Origin: Erinaceus europaeus
Taxonomy: Eukaryota; Chordata; Mammalia; Eulipotyphla; Erinaceidae
DNA: 64,000 nucleotides
Assembly (NCBI RefSeq): GCF_950295315.1
Contig: NC_080171.1
Span: 109,650,378-109,714,377 of the forward strand
Direction of reading: 5' to 3'
Shown: positions 1-11,258 of the stretch, one piece after another
How positions within the stretch are numbered: position 1 is the first letter of the stretch
How the letters are laid out: every line of letters begins with the position of its first letter
The notes under the pieces: generated by a model
Seen by the model: the letters and a program-made list of their open reading frames with translations, nothing else
Database searches by the model: none
Told to the model about the DNA's origin: nothing
Translations under genes and position numbers: made by a program

Positions 1-96
1 GGTGTGTCTCTGGGGAAGCGGAGCTCCAGGACACATTGGTGGGGTCTTCAGTCCAGGGAAGCCTGGCCGGCATCCTGATGACATCTGGAACCTGGT
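1..96 (-). mobile_element. L1 3' UTR fragment, antisense
   Basis: The reverse complement reads as the L1 3' UTR segment also found at 12203-12300 and 26208-26300 (CACCAGGTTCCAGATG onward). It is cut by the window edge. It lies back to back with a sense copy of the same segment that starts near 140, giving an inverted pair. Confidence 0.8.
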
Positions 97-139
97 GGAT
101 GTCCACAATTTCTATGGCTTTATAAATTAACTCTTTTTT

Positions 140-372
140 AGCCACCAGGTTTCAGATGTTACCATGATGCCAAATGGACTTCCCTGGGCAGACAACCCCA
201 CCAGTGTGCGCTGGAGACCCGCTTCCCCAGAGTCTGCTCCACTAAGGAAAGAGAGAGACAGACTGGGAGTATGGATCGATCTGCCAATGCCCATGTTCAG
301 TGGGGAAGCAACAATAGTAGAGAATGTTCCATCCCCCAAAGGGAGGTTGGATAACATACTCTATCTACCACC
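140..372 (+). mobile_element. L1 3' UTR fragment, sense
   Basis: From GCCACCAGGTTTCAGATG to about 305 this matches the L1 3' UTR copies at 822-990 and 45329-45500. After GGGGAAGCAA it departs from them and continues as A/G-rich sequence. Small open frames here recur in every copy of this UTR and are not genes. Confidence 0.75.
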
Positions 373-394
373 TGAGGAAGATGGATCCTGAAAT

Positions 395-1195
395 TGGTAC
401 AACTTGGAATGTTCCTGCTCATGACCACAAAATGAGAGCTCGAACCTATGGGGCTGCAGAGGTTACATAGGCTCCTATGCTGAATATGGGCCCTAGATCA
501 AATTGATGGGGTTTACAGTCAACAATATTTATACACTTTTCCTATATTTGGGAGCTACTCTCTTCCCTGATCCAGCTTTCTAGCCCTTTTTACCAGCCAT
601 GACATCATCTCCCCAGACAATAACTTGAGTCCACCTGCATATCAGACGTCAGGCTCAGGGAAAACTAGTATAGTCATGGATCCTTTGGAATATAACTAAA
701 ACAGACCTACTAGTTATTTTTGAAACAGAGACCCCAAATCTTCATCTGCAATATTCCAGCCTTTAGGTTCATGATTAGTCAACGATTTGTTCTCCTTTAT
801 ATGTTAACTCGTTTTCAGTCATCAGGTTCCAGATGTTACCATGATAGTAATTGGACTTCCCTGGGCAGACAACCCCACCAATGTGCCCTGGAGACCCACT
901 TCCCCAGAGCTCTGCTCCACTAAGGAAAGAGAGAGACAGACTGGGAGTATGGATCGATCTGTCAACGCCCATGTTCAGTGTGGAAGCAATTACAGAAGCC
1001 AGACTTTCCACCCTCTGCACCCTATAATGATCCTGTGTGTCCATACTCCCAGAGGAATTAAAGAATATGAACACTATCAAGGGAGGGGGCGGGATATGGA
1101 GTTCTGGTGGTGGGAATAGTGCGGAATTGTATCCCTCTTATCTTACGGTTTTGTGAGTATTCCCATGATATAAATAAAATTTTTTTTAAAAGGAC
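395..1195 (+). mobile_element. L1 3' UTR, older subfamily, with A-rich tail
   Basis: About 800 bp of L1 3' UTR ending in an AAATAAAATT signal and A-rich tail near 1171-1192. Its first half (430-720) aligns with the reverse complement of 63680-64000 and differs from the corresponding part of the young 3' UTR at 11690-12100. From 760 on the two types converge. ORF2 is absent, so this is a 5'-truncated insertion. Confidence 0.8.
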
Positions 1196-1769
1196 AAGAT
1201 CACAATCTAAGAAAAACAAGATCACAACAGGTCAGTGAAGCAAAGCACTCCTAAGGCTGAGTTTTGGTTAAACCTCAGGAGAAGTCTATCTTTGAGGGAA
1301 AAGGAAGCCATGTGTTTCTCTGCCAATGAGTCAATATTCAAGACATTATCTTCTATCCCTTATAACACCAGTAGAGTACAAAGAGAGGGTCAGTTCTCAT
1401 CTGGATTCATTGTGCTAGCTTAGTATTCTCCAGGAATCTTGGCCCTCTAAACACCTGTACAGCTTAGAACATTAGTGCTGTGGCTGGGATGCTTTTTAAA
1501 ACCTGATCCCAGAGACCTATTTACAAATCGCATTTAGTTTAATTTAGCTTGTCAGTTTTGTACATTGAAGATAAGATACAGATTCTAGTCTAACCTGTCT
1601 CTTTCCTCCCCTCTCTTACCTCTTCTTTCTCCCTCCTTTTCTCAGTCCTTTCCCATAAATTTCCTTATTTGACAAGTCCTGATGTAAATCTTCAGTTCTG
1701 TGTGGAACCCAGAAATGTATCATTGACTGAATTGGTATTTGGGCGAGGGCCCTGAATTCTACCCAGGCC

Positions 1770-1771
<2 letters not shown>
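1196..1771. other. No recognised feature
   Basis: Unique-looking AT-rich sequence with a pyrimidine-rich run at 1597-1650. I see no gene, RNA or clear repeat. Confidence 0.5.
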
Positions 1772-1812
<41 letters not shown>

Positions 1813-1820
1813 TGTGTGTG
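1772..1820. repeat. (TG)n microsatellite
   Basis: Almost pure GT dinucleotide array, interrupted once by TATG near 1806. Confidence 0.97.
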
Positions 1821-2049
1821 ACCTAATTCTAAATATAATTTACAGGGTGAGAACTTAAATAGTTGAAAAAGAAAACCTCCCATTAAGCCATGTTTAGATA
1901 CTCTGGAAGCTAGAAGAATGCATTTTATCATCAAGGCTTTACATTAAAATCTGAAAACTTGTCTTTATTTTTCATAACCATGTGTATAAAACTTTCATAA
2001 ATACACTATAAAGATTATTTTGTGAGGTACTTGGGATACTTGCAAAAAA

Positions 2050-2215
2050 GATTTGAATGGCTATAAAGATAGCTCACTTAGTGCACTTGCTTTGTTGTAG
2101 CTACAAGGGTTTGAGCCTGGCACCACTGCACTGAGGAAACTAATTCAGGGCACCACTGTGGTGCCATTCTGTTTCTCTGTTTCTGTCTTCATATCTATCA
2201 GAAAAAAAAAATCCT
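2050..2215 (+). mobile_element. Old tRNA-related SINE
   Basis: The head-like text TAAAGATAGCTCACTTAGTG is followed by GGTTTGAGCCTGG (B-box-like), a TCTGTTTCTG block and an A-run near 2201-2210. It is diverged, so family assignment is uncertain. Confidence 0.5.
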
Positions 2216-2259
2216 CATGGAGTGGTATATCTACAGTGCTGACCAAAATTAAAAGAAAT

Positions 2260-2515
2260 TGAGGGGAACAGGAGATGTCTCACCTAGTAGAGTGCTTATT
2301 TTATCATATACAATGACCTGATTTCATACCCCCAGTCACCACATGGAAGCACCATGTCAAGGGGAAGTTTCAGGAGCAGTGGAACAGGGCTGTGATGTCT
2401 CTCCTTCTCTCTGTATCCCTCTTACTGCATTTTTCCCTCTTCCTGAGAAAGTAAAAAGAGTCTACTGGGAACAGTAGTCATGTAGACACAAAGCTCCAAG
2501 GAAAACTATGACAGC
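2260..2515 (+). mobile_element. Old tRNA-related SINE (A/B-like)
   Basis: It has a degenerate SINE head, then AGGAGCAGTGGAACAGGGCT, a TCTCTCCTTCTCTCTG block and a CTGGGAACAGTAGTCATGTA tail resembling the 3' module of SINE-A. The following AAAG array probably grew from its A-rich end. Confidence 0.6.
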
Positions 2516-2517
2516 AA

Positions 2518-2526
2518 AAAGAACAA

Positions 2527-2562
<36 letters not shown>

Positions 2563-2585
2563 GAAAAAGAAAACTAGAAAGAAAA
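2518..2585. repeat. (AAAG)n microsatellite
   Basis: Tandem GAAA/AAAG units, cleanest at 2527-2562, at the 3' end of the preceding SINE. Confidence 0.9.
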
Positions 2586-2710
2586 AAGAGTCACAAGTGT
2601 GAAGAAAAGATGTCTTCTCAAACATCATTTCTATTGAGTGCAAAAGACCCAACTATTCGAACTCAAACAACTACAAGGGCTCAGGGAAGTCTAATTTTTA
2701 AATTTCTAAA

Positions 2711-2799
2711 CTCCCATTCAAGAAGTAGGCAAGTCCGACCCTATTTAGCTTCTGAGATCAGATGAGACTGGGTATGTTCAGGGTGGTATGGCCATAGAC
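2711..2799 (-). pseudogene. 5S rRNA pseudogene, 3'-truncated
   Basis: The reverse complement starts GTCTATGGCCATACCACCCT and runs through CATCTGATCTCAGAAGCTAA, the start and middle of vertebrate 5S rRNA. It covers roughly nucleotides 1-90 of the 120-nt RNA. Several former CpG sites read as TpG or CpA, the A-box region reads AAGCTAAATAGGGTC, and similarity is lost after TTGAATGGGAG, so the gene end and T-run terminator are missing. It is not expected to be functional. It may be a stray copy or the head of a 5S-derived SINE. Confidence 0.85.
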
Positions 2800-3017
2800 A
2801 CAAACTTCTGAACTCTACTTCAGTGTCCAGAACAAGTTAAAGGAAGCCTGAAGCCATAGACCATCATGCATATCGCTGTGGTACTCTACGTCTGACACGG
2901 CTTATCTTGTTTACACTCTGTAATTGCTAAGCTTTTTTTTTTTTCTTTTTTCAATTGCTGAACTTTTATTTGAGGACAGATAGATAACATTTTTAAACAT
3001 AAGAATACTTACTGAGT

Positions 3018-3130
3018 AGGGAGACAGCATAATGGTTATGCAAAAAAGTCTTTCAATTCTGAGGCTCTGAGGTTCCTGGTTCAGTCCTTAAAACCACCAT
3101 AAGCCAGAGTTGAGCAGTGCTCTGGTAAAA
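3018..3130 (+). mobile_element. SINE-C
   Basis: It reads GACAGCATAATGGTTATGCA, then GGTTCCTGGTTCAGTCC and GAGTTGAGCAGTGCTCTGGT, the typical SINE-C body. It is followed by a short (TA)n run at 3132-3147. Confidence 0.8.
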
Positions 3131-4145
3131 AGATATATATATATATCTTAAAAATTATAATAACTAAGATTGCTATGCATAGCATAATAGTATCTGGTTA
3201 GCAGCTAACACTTATAACAGTTCATTGATTGATACAACGTCTTAGAAGTGTTTTATGCCAGCTATGTTAGCTTGGTCCCGTTTTCAACCTTCTGATTATT
3301 TCTTACTTTCTTACTAATTTCATTCCAACTAAGTCCTTGGTGTCCACTAGTCCTCATCCACTGTAGGTAAATTCAGTAAAAAAGCCAATCTTCTCTCCAG
3401 CTTTTAATTACATGTGAATTCCTGGGAATGTGGTCCTTTATTCAGAACACATACTACTCGACTGCTATTTCTACGTGTACAAAGTTATGAATAATTTGAT
3501 CATGTCCATCTGTGTCTTGGAGTCACTTCCACAGGAGGAATGTCTTCTGTGCTCACCCTGAGCCTTACTATTGCAGAGTCATCCTCACAAGGATGAATCC
3601 AATGTCTCATGTACTTCTTCTTCTAGCGTTTGCCCTTCTTCCGTAGCCAGTCAACAGGTCAGGTTGAAAGCTTTTAGGAGCTGCTTGTTGCTGGCTTTGA
3701 AAGTGACTGGGATCCATGTGGATTCAGTCGGCTAGGAAGGATTGTCAGTTTCCCCAATGAATGGGTACTCACGGGGTGCACCACGAGAAGGTCGATCCAA
3801 TGCATCCCGTCTCATGTACTAAAAACACAGCATTCCACCAGGTCTAACAGCAATACAGAGAAAAATGAAACCATTTACTAAACTACTTTGCACCTGTCCT
3901 ATGAAGTAGCTGAAGAAAAAACACATGCATAGGTTTAAATGAAAAAAAATACTAATAATGATAAAAGATATTCAAGAACTCAGCATCTGAGACTAATCAT
4001 TTGACATTTGAAGGAAGATATATTCCCCAACCATGGAGGGGAAGCATTCTAGACAGCGGTTCGGGTGATAATAAAGAGAGGTAATTATTAAACGGGGCTA
4101 GAATAAGCCAGGAGATAACTATCTATTAGAACATCAGCAGATTTT
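3131..4145. other. Mostly unique sequence; contains a coding-like remnant
   Basis: Apart from the antisense open-frame remnant annotated at 3575-3815 I recognise nothing. A polypurine block ends at 4080. Confidence 0.4.
3575..3815 (-). pseudogene. Unidentified coding-like remnant
   Basis: On the minus strand, from an ATG at 3815, a frame runs about 50 codons with one in-frame TAG. It passes a TGA near 3658 and reads on for another 20-odd codons (LATEEGQTLEEEVHETLD). The composition (DRPSRGAPREYPFIGE, TWIPVTFKASNKQ) looks like real protein and not random AT-rich translation, and local GC is higher than in the flanks. An endogenous retrovirus fragment or an old processed pseudogene are both possible. 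I cannot name it. Confidence 0.3.
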
Positions 4146-4149
4146 TTGA

Positions 4150-4222
4150 GGCAGGTGGAGACTGGAGACTTGAACTCAGGTCCTTGCACATGGCAATATA
4201 TCAGGCACCACCACCCAGCCCC
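4150..4222 (-). mobile_element. SINE-B head fragment
   Basis: The reverse complement gives GGGGCTGGGTGGTGGTGCCT, then GCAAGGACCTGAGTTCAAG, the SINE-B tRNA-like head. The body and tail are missing. Confidence 0.65.
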
Positions 4223-4318
4223 AACTATAGAGACTTCAACAGGGTTTAACTACATGTGCCATCCAGGTGGTCTTCTCAGCTCCTCAGAGTAAGGAAGGTG
4301 AGCCAAATGAACATCTTC

Positions 4319-4378
4319 AGGGGGTCGGTCGGGTGGTAGCATAGCGGGTTAAACACATATGGCACGAAGCACAGTCTG
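4319..4378 (+). mobile_element. SINE-A head fragment
   Basis: GGGTGGTAGCATAGCGGGTT followed by AAACACATATGGCACGAAGC matches the first 60 bp of SINE-A. The rest is absent. Confidence 0.65.
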
Positions 4379-4910
4379 TGTCTTTAAATCAATTTTCATT
4401 TAGGTTTTCTGTATAATCACACTGTAATCAACACAGCTTTGAGGATTTTTCTGCTTTCTACATTAGAAGACATAGACAGTTTTCAAGTGGGCAAAAATAC
4501 TTTATGTAAAATGCTTTCACTGTGAATATTTTTATAACATTATACAAGCATCTCACAATTCCTTAATGCGTTTCAGTCTTTTAGCTCTCAATCTTTAAGC
4601 AACTTAAGTGTAAAATACATATGGACACTGTCTAATTCAGGCTATGATGTAATAAAAATGTGAGAAGGCATCTCCTCAAACACTACAAAAATAATCTTTA
4701 TTTCCTTCTGGGAACATTTTATAATTCACTTTAATATACATTTGAAGTCACATGCTTTAATAATCTTATAAAGCAGGGTTGAAGAAGACAATTTATAAAG
4801 ATGAAAATATAGATATTCTTACTTTTTCTTTTTACAGAAACTTGTAATGTGTCATTAATATATCTACATTTTTTATTTAAGAGTACAGACACTCATGCTA
4901 TTAAAGGAAA
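4379..4910. other. No recognised feature
   Basis: AT-rich unique-looking sequence with no long open frame and no repeat I can name. Confidence 0.45.
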
Positions 4911-5245
4911 AATTGTTTTTAAAAATTTTTTGTTTATTTTTGTTTTTTATTTATAAAAAGGAAACACTGACAAACCATAGGATAAGAGGGGTACAACTCC
5001 ACACAATTTGCACCTCCAGAACTCTGTATCCCATCCCCTCCCCTGATAGCTTTCCTATTCTTTAACCCTCTGGGAGTGTGGACCCAGGGTCATTGTGGGA
5101 TGCAGAAGGTGGAAGGTCTGGCTTCTGTAATTTCTTCCCCGCTGAAAGTGGGTGTAGACAGATGGATCCATACTCCCCCCAAAATTTTTCCTTTGGGAGT
5201 ATGGATCGACCAAAGGAAAAATTCTTTTATGCCATCGTTTCATTC
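4911..5245 (-). mobile_element. L1 3' end, antisense, with inverted segment
   Basis: The reverse complement gives the terminal L1 3' UTR: CTGTAATT/AATTACAGAAGCCAGACC, the CCCAGAGGG motif, CCACAATGACCCTGGGTCCA and the A-rich end (T-rich here at 4915-4950). At its 5' end (plus-strand right end) a piece of the UTR is present in inverted orientation, forming the hairpin at 5165-5223. Confidence 0.85.
5165..5223. repeat. Interlocking inverted repeats (hairpin)
   Basis: AATTTTTCCTTTGG (5183-5196) is the exact reverse complement of CCAAAGGAAAAATT (5210-5223). GATCCATACTCCC (5165-5177) is the exact reverse complement of GGGAGTATGGATC (5195-5207). The two pairs overlap, so a short L1 segment has been copied in inverted order at the 5' end of the L1 fragment. 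Confidence 0.9.
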
Positions 5246-7149
5246 TATTTTAAGCACTGTCTGAGATTTCTTAGCAAACCCAGAGGAAAACTACAAAAAC
5301 CAGAGTACCTGAGTGTGGCTAGGCCTCCTCCCTACACAGTTCCATCAAAACCCACACCTTCTTCTTAGCTGATTGTTTTGAGCACCACTCAAAATCAGGT
5401 GACATAAAGTGTACTTGGTGAGTGTATGATTAGTCGGTTCTATTTCTTCCTTCTTGACAAGCTGTAGGACTAGAATGACAGCACTTAGAGAAGTTGTGCC
5501 ACAGTTTTAATTCTGTATGGTGATGTGAAAGAGAGTGTTACTCTATAAATAAGAATTCTAAGCACCAATTAATGTACCTGCCAGAAGTGGTAGCACATCC
5601 AATACATTGAAACCAATATGTCCCAGACTTTCTTGGTGTCAGTAGTTATGAAACAATTTTCTACTTCACCCTTAAAGATAATTCATAGAATATTTTAAAA
5701 AATGAAATTACTGGAGGAAAATACTACTTTTCAACTGCAGTGCTCAGCATTTCTGTACCCTACCAAAGTGATGGTCCTTACCACCAATCAGCTTTCTTAT
5801 GCAAAGTTTTATTCAAATTGAAAATCCCCGATTTCTTCACTTATGATTTCAATACAAATACCCCCTTGTATGGGAAAACAAGCTTATCCAAGAGAGAAGA
5901 GCTTGATGATTGAAATTGTTTTCAAAATTCCAGTCTTTGAGGCTGGAGAGATGGTTCACCAGCTAGTATGTATGCCTTGCTATACACTCAATCTAGGCTC
6001 CATCCTTCAACTTTTAGCCTAAAACTGTGTTTGAATATTCAGCTTAAGGAAACAAAGTTTTGAACATAAAGTCACTGAAGACTTTAAACCCCCCTGGATT
6101 TGTGATCCCTTCTTTAGCAAGAATCCCTAGATACTTGTCTTAGATCATAAAAAAAAAAAAAGAAAGCTACTCATATCAATTCTGTAGTAATCTGCTAGGT
6201 GAAGAATTAGAATCAGGAAGAGGATATTTACTTTGTTTGCTTATTTTTATTTCTACTCACAAAAGTAAATATGAACATAGATTAACAAAGACTTTCATTT
6301 CTGTCCCCATGAAAGTATGAATAAGTATGTGAGCTTAGTACTTTAGGGTCTGAATTTAGCAAATACAAAAGCCTTAATATCCTGCATTTACTTTAGAACA
6401 GGCTACATATAAAATAATCGCTATATTTAGGGACTGCTCTCTATATGCTCAAGGAAATTTCTGGAAAATCTCACTTAACTACAACCACACCAACATGAGG
6501 GTATGCCTCAAAGGGAATATCAGAAGGCTAAAGTAAATCTTGGAGGATAAACAGATGAATCAAACCCAAATTAAATCAAGTAGTCAAAGGAAGATTAGTC
6601 CAAGAACAAGAAAGTTTTTACGTTGACCTTGTGCATTGAAGAGGGAGAAACACCTGGCAGAATTAAATCCAAGTACCAACCTAAATTTGATTTACATTTG
6701 TAACTCGTGTGACTTAAAAAAAATTCATATTAGTTTTATTTATCTTGTCAGTTAAAGGTAGTGGAGCTGCCAAAACACTGTCATTTCTTGTAACTGATTC
6801 CTCCTCCCTCCCCATGGCTGTCATGTGTCTCAAGGGCATTTGTTTTTGGAATGTGTGTATTATTTCCTTTTGTGGGACCTGTCTCCCTCTGGCATTTTCA
6901 CAATGGTAGGTGCATTGCTATATTACAGAAGGCCAAAGGTCATCTATATAGCCATCAGTTCCATGAATGATTTTTTTTTGTTGTTGTTAATAAAACTCAT
7001 TTTCTTAGCTGAGAACTTCTTGTTATGAGGATTTATATCTGCTATGTCAGATTTTCTAGGAAGTCATAGCAGAATGTTAACTGCAAACTATTATTTATGA
7101 CATTATAGCAGAATGGCTAAAAACTATTTTTCTTTTTTTTTAACATGTG
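5246..7149. other. Unique-looking AT-rich sequence
   Basis: No gene seen. GGCTGGAGAGATGGTTCACC at 5941-5960 resembles the head of an old SINE but has no convincing body. A-runs lie at 6150-6161 and 6717-6723. The open frame at 6825-7028 has no supporting features. Confidence 0.4.
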
Positions 7150-7335
7150 GATTTTGAGTACAAAAGAAAATTTGAAGTTGTCTTAAGGGACATGATGAGG
7201 CAAAAATGCATTTGGGGAGTACTGTATAAGAAGTGCTAAAGTGAGAAATGTTATGCATGTAGAAACTATTATACTTACTGTCTACAATAAAACGTTAATC
7301 CCCCAATAAAGAAATTATAAAAAGAAAGAAAGAAA
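7150..7335 (+). mobile_element. Possible old L1 3' end
   Basis: The stretch ends TTAATCCCCCAATAAAGAAA with an A/G-rich tail (7320-7335). This is a polyadenylation-signal-plus-tail ending like that of old L1 copies. No ORF2 similarity is visible, so the call is tentative. Confidence 0.35.
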
Positions 7336-7643
7336 TTCTCTTGTTCTCCTGCCTCACAGAGCACCTAGGCAGAAAGAACAGGGATGGGATGCTAATTAAG
7401 AGTCAAATGGCTGGAGCCACAGAGATGTATGTGGCTTTGTTATAAGAGTCAAGAAGATGTAATGTACACATGCTACTTGTAATCAATAATATGGTATTTA
7501 CAAATGGCTGCCTTGCTATAATGATTACCTCCAAATGCATTAAAATACCGAATCACACTCTTATATACATAAAATGAAAATAATGTACCTTACTTATATT
7601 TCAAGGAAAATGTGATCATGAGCAGATACCCCTGGTCCTTTCT

Positions 7644-7932
7644 TTTAAAAAACTATTTATTTATTTATTTCCTTTTTGTTGCCCTTGTTGTTTTTATTGT
7701 TGTTGCAGTTATTATTGTTGATGTCATCGTTGTTGGATAGGACAGAGAGAAATGGAGAGAGTAAGGGAAGACAGAGAGGGGGAGAGAAAGACAGACACCT
7801 GCAGACCTGCATCACTGCCTGTGAAGCTATTCCCCTGCAGGTGGAGAGCGGGGGCTTGTACTGGGATCCTTATGCCAGTCCTTGAGCTTTGCACCACGTA
7901 TGTTTAACCTGTTGCACTACCGCTCGACTCCC
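7644..7932 (-). mobile_element. SINE-A with 16-bp TSD
   Basis: Antisense SINE-A: TTATTTATTT tail side at 7655, TTG-rich block, GGATAGGACAGAGAGAAATG, CT-rich complement and tRNA-like head ending GGTAGTGCAACAGG reversed near 7910-7930. It is flanked by ACCCCTGGTCCTTTCT at 7628-7643 and 7933-7948, an exact 16-bp TSD marking recent L1-mediated insertion. Confidence 0.95.
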
Positions 7933-8065
7933 ACCCCTGGTCCTTTCTAAGCTATACTGGAAATGTAGCACAGAAGAAATAGTTATTTCAAGTCCATGAG
8001 AATATGGGGCTGTTTGTTATGCAGTATAAGCAACCTCACTATCACAGTATCAAAAGCTCTTTATC

Positions 8066-11000
8066 GACCACAGTGGAGTAAAACTAACATTTAACAACAA
8101 ACAGAAAATTATTAAAAGACACAGAATTTGGAAACTAAACAACATGCTCCTTAAGAACCACTGGGTCAGAGACTCACTCAAGCAGGAAATTCAAATGTTC
8201 CTGGAAACTAATGAAAATGAAGACACAACCTATCAAAATATTTGGGACACAGCTAAAGCAGTACTGAGAGGGAAACTTATAGCCATACAATCACATATTA
8301 AACACCAAGAAGAAGCTCAAATGAACGACCTTACTGCACACCTCAAGGACTTAGAGGAAGAGGAACAAAGGAACCCTAAAGCAACCAGAAGAACAGAAAT
8401 CAATAAAGTTAGAGCAGAAATAAACAACATAAAAAATAGAAGAACCATACAAAAGATCAATGAAGCCAAATGTTGGTTCTCTGAAAGATTAAACAAAATT
8501 GACAAACCCCTAGCCAGTCTCACCAAACAAAAAATAGAGAAGACTCAAATTAATAGAATTGTAAACGATGCAGGAGATATCACAACTGACACCACAGATA
8601 TCCAGAGAATCCTGCGAAACTTCTATAAAGAACTATATGCCACCAGCTAGAGAATCTGGAAGAAATGGAACAATTCCTAGAAACCTATGCACTTCCAAAA
8701 CTGAACCAAGAAGAACTACAAAATCTAAATGCACCAATCACAGACAAAGAAATTGAAACCATTATTAAGAATCTCCCCAACAACAAAAGTCCTGGACCAG
8801 ATGGCTTCACAAATGAATTCTACAAAACTTTCAGGAAACAGTTAATACCCATACTTCTTAAGCTTTTCCATAAGATTGAAGAAACAGGAATACTCCCTTC
8901 CACCTTTTATGAAGCCAACATCACCCTGATACCAAAAGCTGATAGGGACAGAACAAAAAAGGAAAACTACAGACCAACATCTCTGATGAACATAGATGCC
9001 AAAATATTAAACAAGATCTTGGCCAACCAGATACAGCAACACATCAAAAAGATTCTTCATCATGACCAAGTGGGATTCATCCCAGGAATGCAAGGCTGGT
9101 TCAACATCTGTAAGTCAATCAATGTCATTCACCACATCAATAAAAGCAAGGCCAAAAACCACATGATTATCTCAATAGATGCAGAGAAAGCCTTTGACAA
9201 TATCCAACACCCATTCTTGCTCAAAACTCTACAAAAAATGGGAATAGATGGGGAATTCCTCAAGATAGTGGAGTCTATATATAGCAAACCTACAGCCAAC
9301 ATCATACTCAATAGATAGAAGCTGAAAGCATTCCCCCTCAGATCAGGGACTAGACAGAGCTGTCCACTGTCACCGTTACTCTTCAACATAGTATTGGAAG
9401 TTCTTGCCATAGCAATCAGGCAAGAGAAAGAAATCAAAGGAATACAGATTGGAAGGGAAGAAGTCAAGCTCTCACTATTTGCAGATGATATGATAGTATA
9501 CATAGAAAGACCTAAAGAATCCAGTAGAAAATTACTGGAAGTTATTAGGCAATATAGCAAGGTATCAGGCTACAAAATCAATGTACAAAAATCAGTGGTA
9601 TTTCTTTATGCAAACACTAAATCTGAATGAAGAAGAAGACATCCAGAAATCACTCCCATTTACTGTTTCAGCAAAATCAATCAAATACCTAGGAATAAAG
9701 TTGACCAAAGAAGTGAAAGACTTGTATGCTGAAAACTATGAGTCGCTACTCAAGGAAATAGAAACTGATACAAAGAAATGGAAAGATATCCCATGCTCAT
9801 GGATTGGAAGAATAAATATCATCAAAATGAATATTCTCCCCAGAGCCATATACAAATTTAATGCAATACCCATCAAAGTTCCACCAAGCTTCTTTAGGAG
9901 AATAGAACAAACACTACAATCATTTATCTGGAACCTGAAAACACCTAGAATTGCCAAAACCATCTTGAGGAAAAGAAACAGAAATGGAGGCATCACACTC
10001 CCAGACCTTAATCTATATTATAAAGCCATCATCATCAAAACAGCATGGTACTGGAACAAAAATAGGCACACAGACCAATGGAACAGAATTGAAAGCCCAG
10101 AAGTAAATCCCAACACCTATGGGCATCTAATCTTTGATAAGGGGGCCCAAAGGATTAAATGGAAAAAGGAGGCTCTCTTCAATAAATGGTGCCGGGAAAA
10201 CTGGGTTGTAACATGCAGAAGAATGAAATTGAACCACTTTATCTCACCAGAAACAAAAATCAACTACAAATGGATCAAAGACCTAGATGTCAGACCAGAA
10301 ACAATCAAATACTTAGAGGAAAACATTGGTAAAACAGTTTCCCACATACACCTCAAGGACATATTTGATGAATCAAAACCAACTGCAAGGAAGACTAAAG
10401 CAGAAACAAACCAATGGGACTACATCAAATTGAAAAGCTTCTGCACATCCAAAGAAACTATTAAACAAACAGAGAGACCCCTCACAGAATGGGAGAAGAT
10501 CTTCACATGCCATACATCAGACAAGAAACTAATCACCAAAATATATAAAGAGCTCAGCAAACTGAGCACCAAAAAAGCAAATGACCCCATCCAAAAATGG
10601 GCAGAGGATATGAACAAAACATTCACCTCAGAGGAGATCCAAAAGGCTAACAAACATATGAAAAACTGCTCTAGGTCACTGATTGTCAGAGAAATGCAAA
10701 TTAAGACAACACTAAGATACCACCTCACTCCTGTAAGAATGGCATACATCAAAAAGGACAGCAGCAACAAATGCTGGAGAGGATGTGGGGACAGAGGAAC
10801 CCTTTTCCATTGCTGGTGGGAATGTAAATTGGTACAGCCTCTGTGGAGAGCAGTCTGGAAAACTCTCAGAAGGCTAAACATGGACCTTCCATATGATCCA
10901 GTAATTCCTCTCCTGGGATTATACTCCAAGGACTCCATAACACCCAACCAAAAAGAGGTGTGTACTCCTATGTTCATAGCAGCACAATTCATAATAGCTA

Positions 11001-11212
11001 AAACCTGGAAGCACCCCAGGTGCCCAACACCAGATGAGTGGCTGAGAAAGCTGTGGTATATATACACAATGGAATACTATGCAGCTATCAAGGACAATGA
11101 ACCCACCTTCTCTGACCCATCTTGGACAGAGCTAGAAGGAATTATGTTAAGTGAACTAAGTCAGAAAGATAAAGATGAGTATGGGATGATCCCACTCATC
11201 AACAGAAGTTGA
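8066..11212 (+). pseudogene. L1 ORF2 (reverse transcriptase), disrupted
   Basis: ORF2p is the L1 endonuclease and reverse transcriptase that performs target-primed reverse transcription. Here the first 230 or so residues are absent. The frame opens with DHSGVKLTF, runs to 8650 and shifts by a lost base near 8644 (GCCACCAGC against GCCACCAAGC at 54623). It continues from 8665 with the RT fingers and palm ([13 protein letters not shown] near 8791, [16 protein letters not shown] near 9058). A TAG interrupts at 9316-9318. The catalytic FADD motif is at 9478-9489. Another frameshift lies near 9600-9625. The last 543 codons (9581-11212) are open and include the C-terminal Cys/His motif [18 protein letters not shown] (about 10772-10825). 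Confidence 0.93.
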
Positions 11213-11258
11213 GTCAGAAGATCTGAAAGGGAAACTAAAAGCAGGACCTGATCAAATT

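Noticed and set aside
7655..7931. Functional tRNA genes suggested by A and B boxes in many places
   Set aside because: Each box pair sits in a SINE head followed by a SINE body; no complete cloverleaf with a T-run terminator was seen.
10420..11067. 215-codon antisense ORF opposite ORF2, seen again at 24851-25441
   Set aside because: Shadow of the L1 ORF2 reading frame; its persistence reflects ORF2 codon composition and the youth of the copies.
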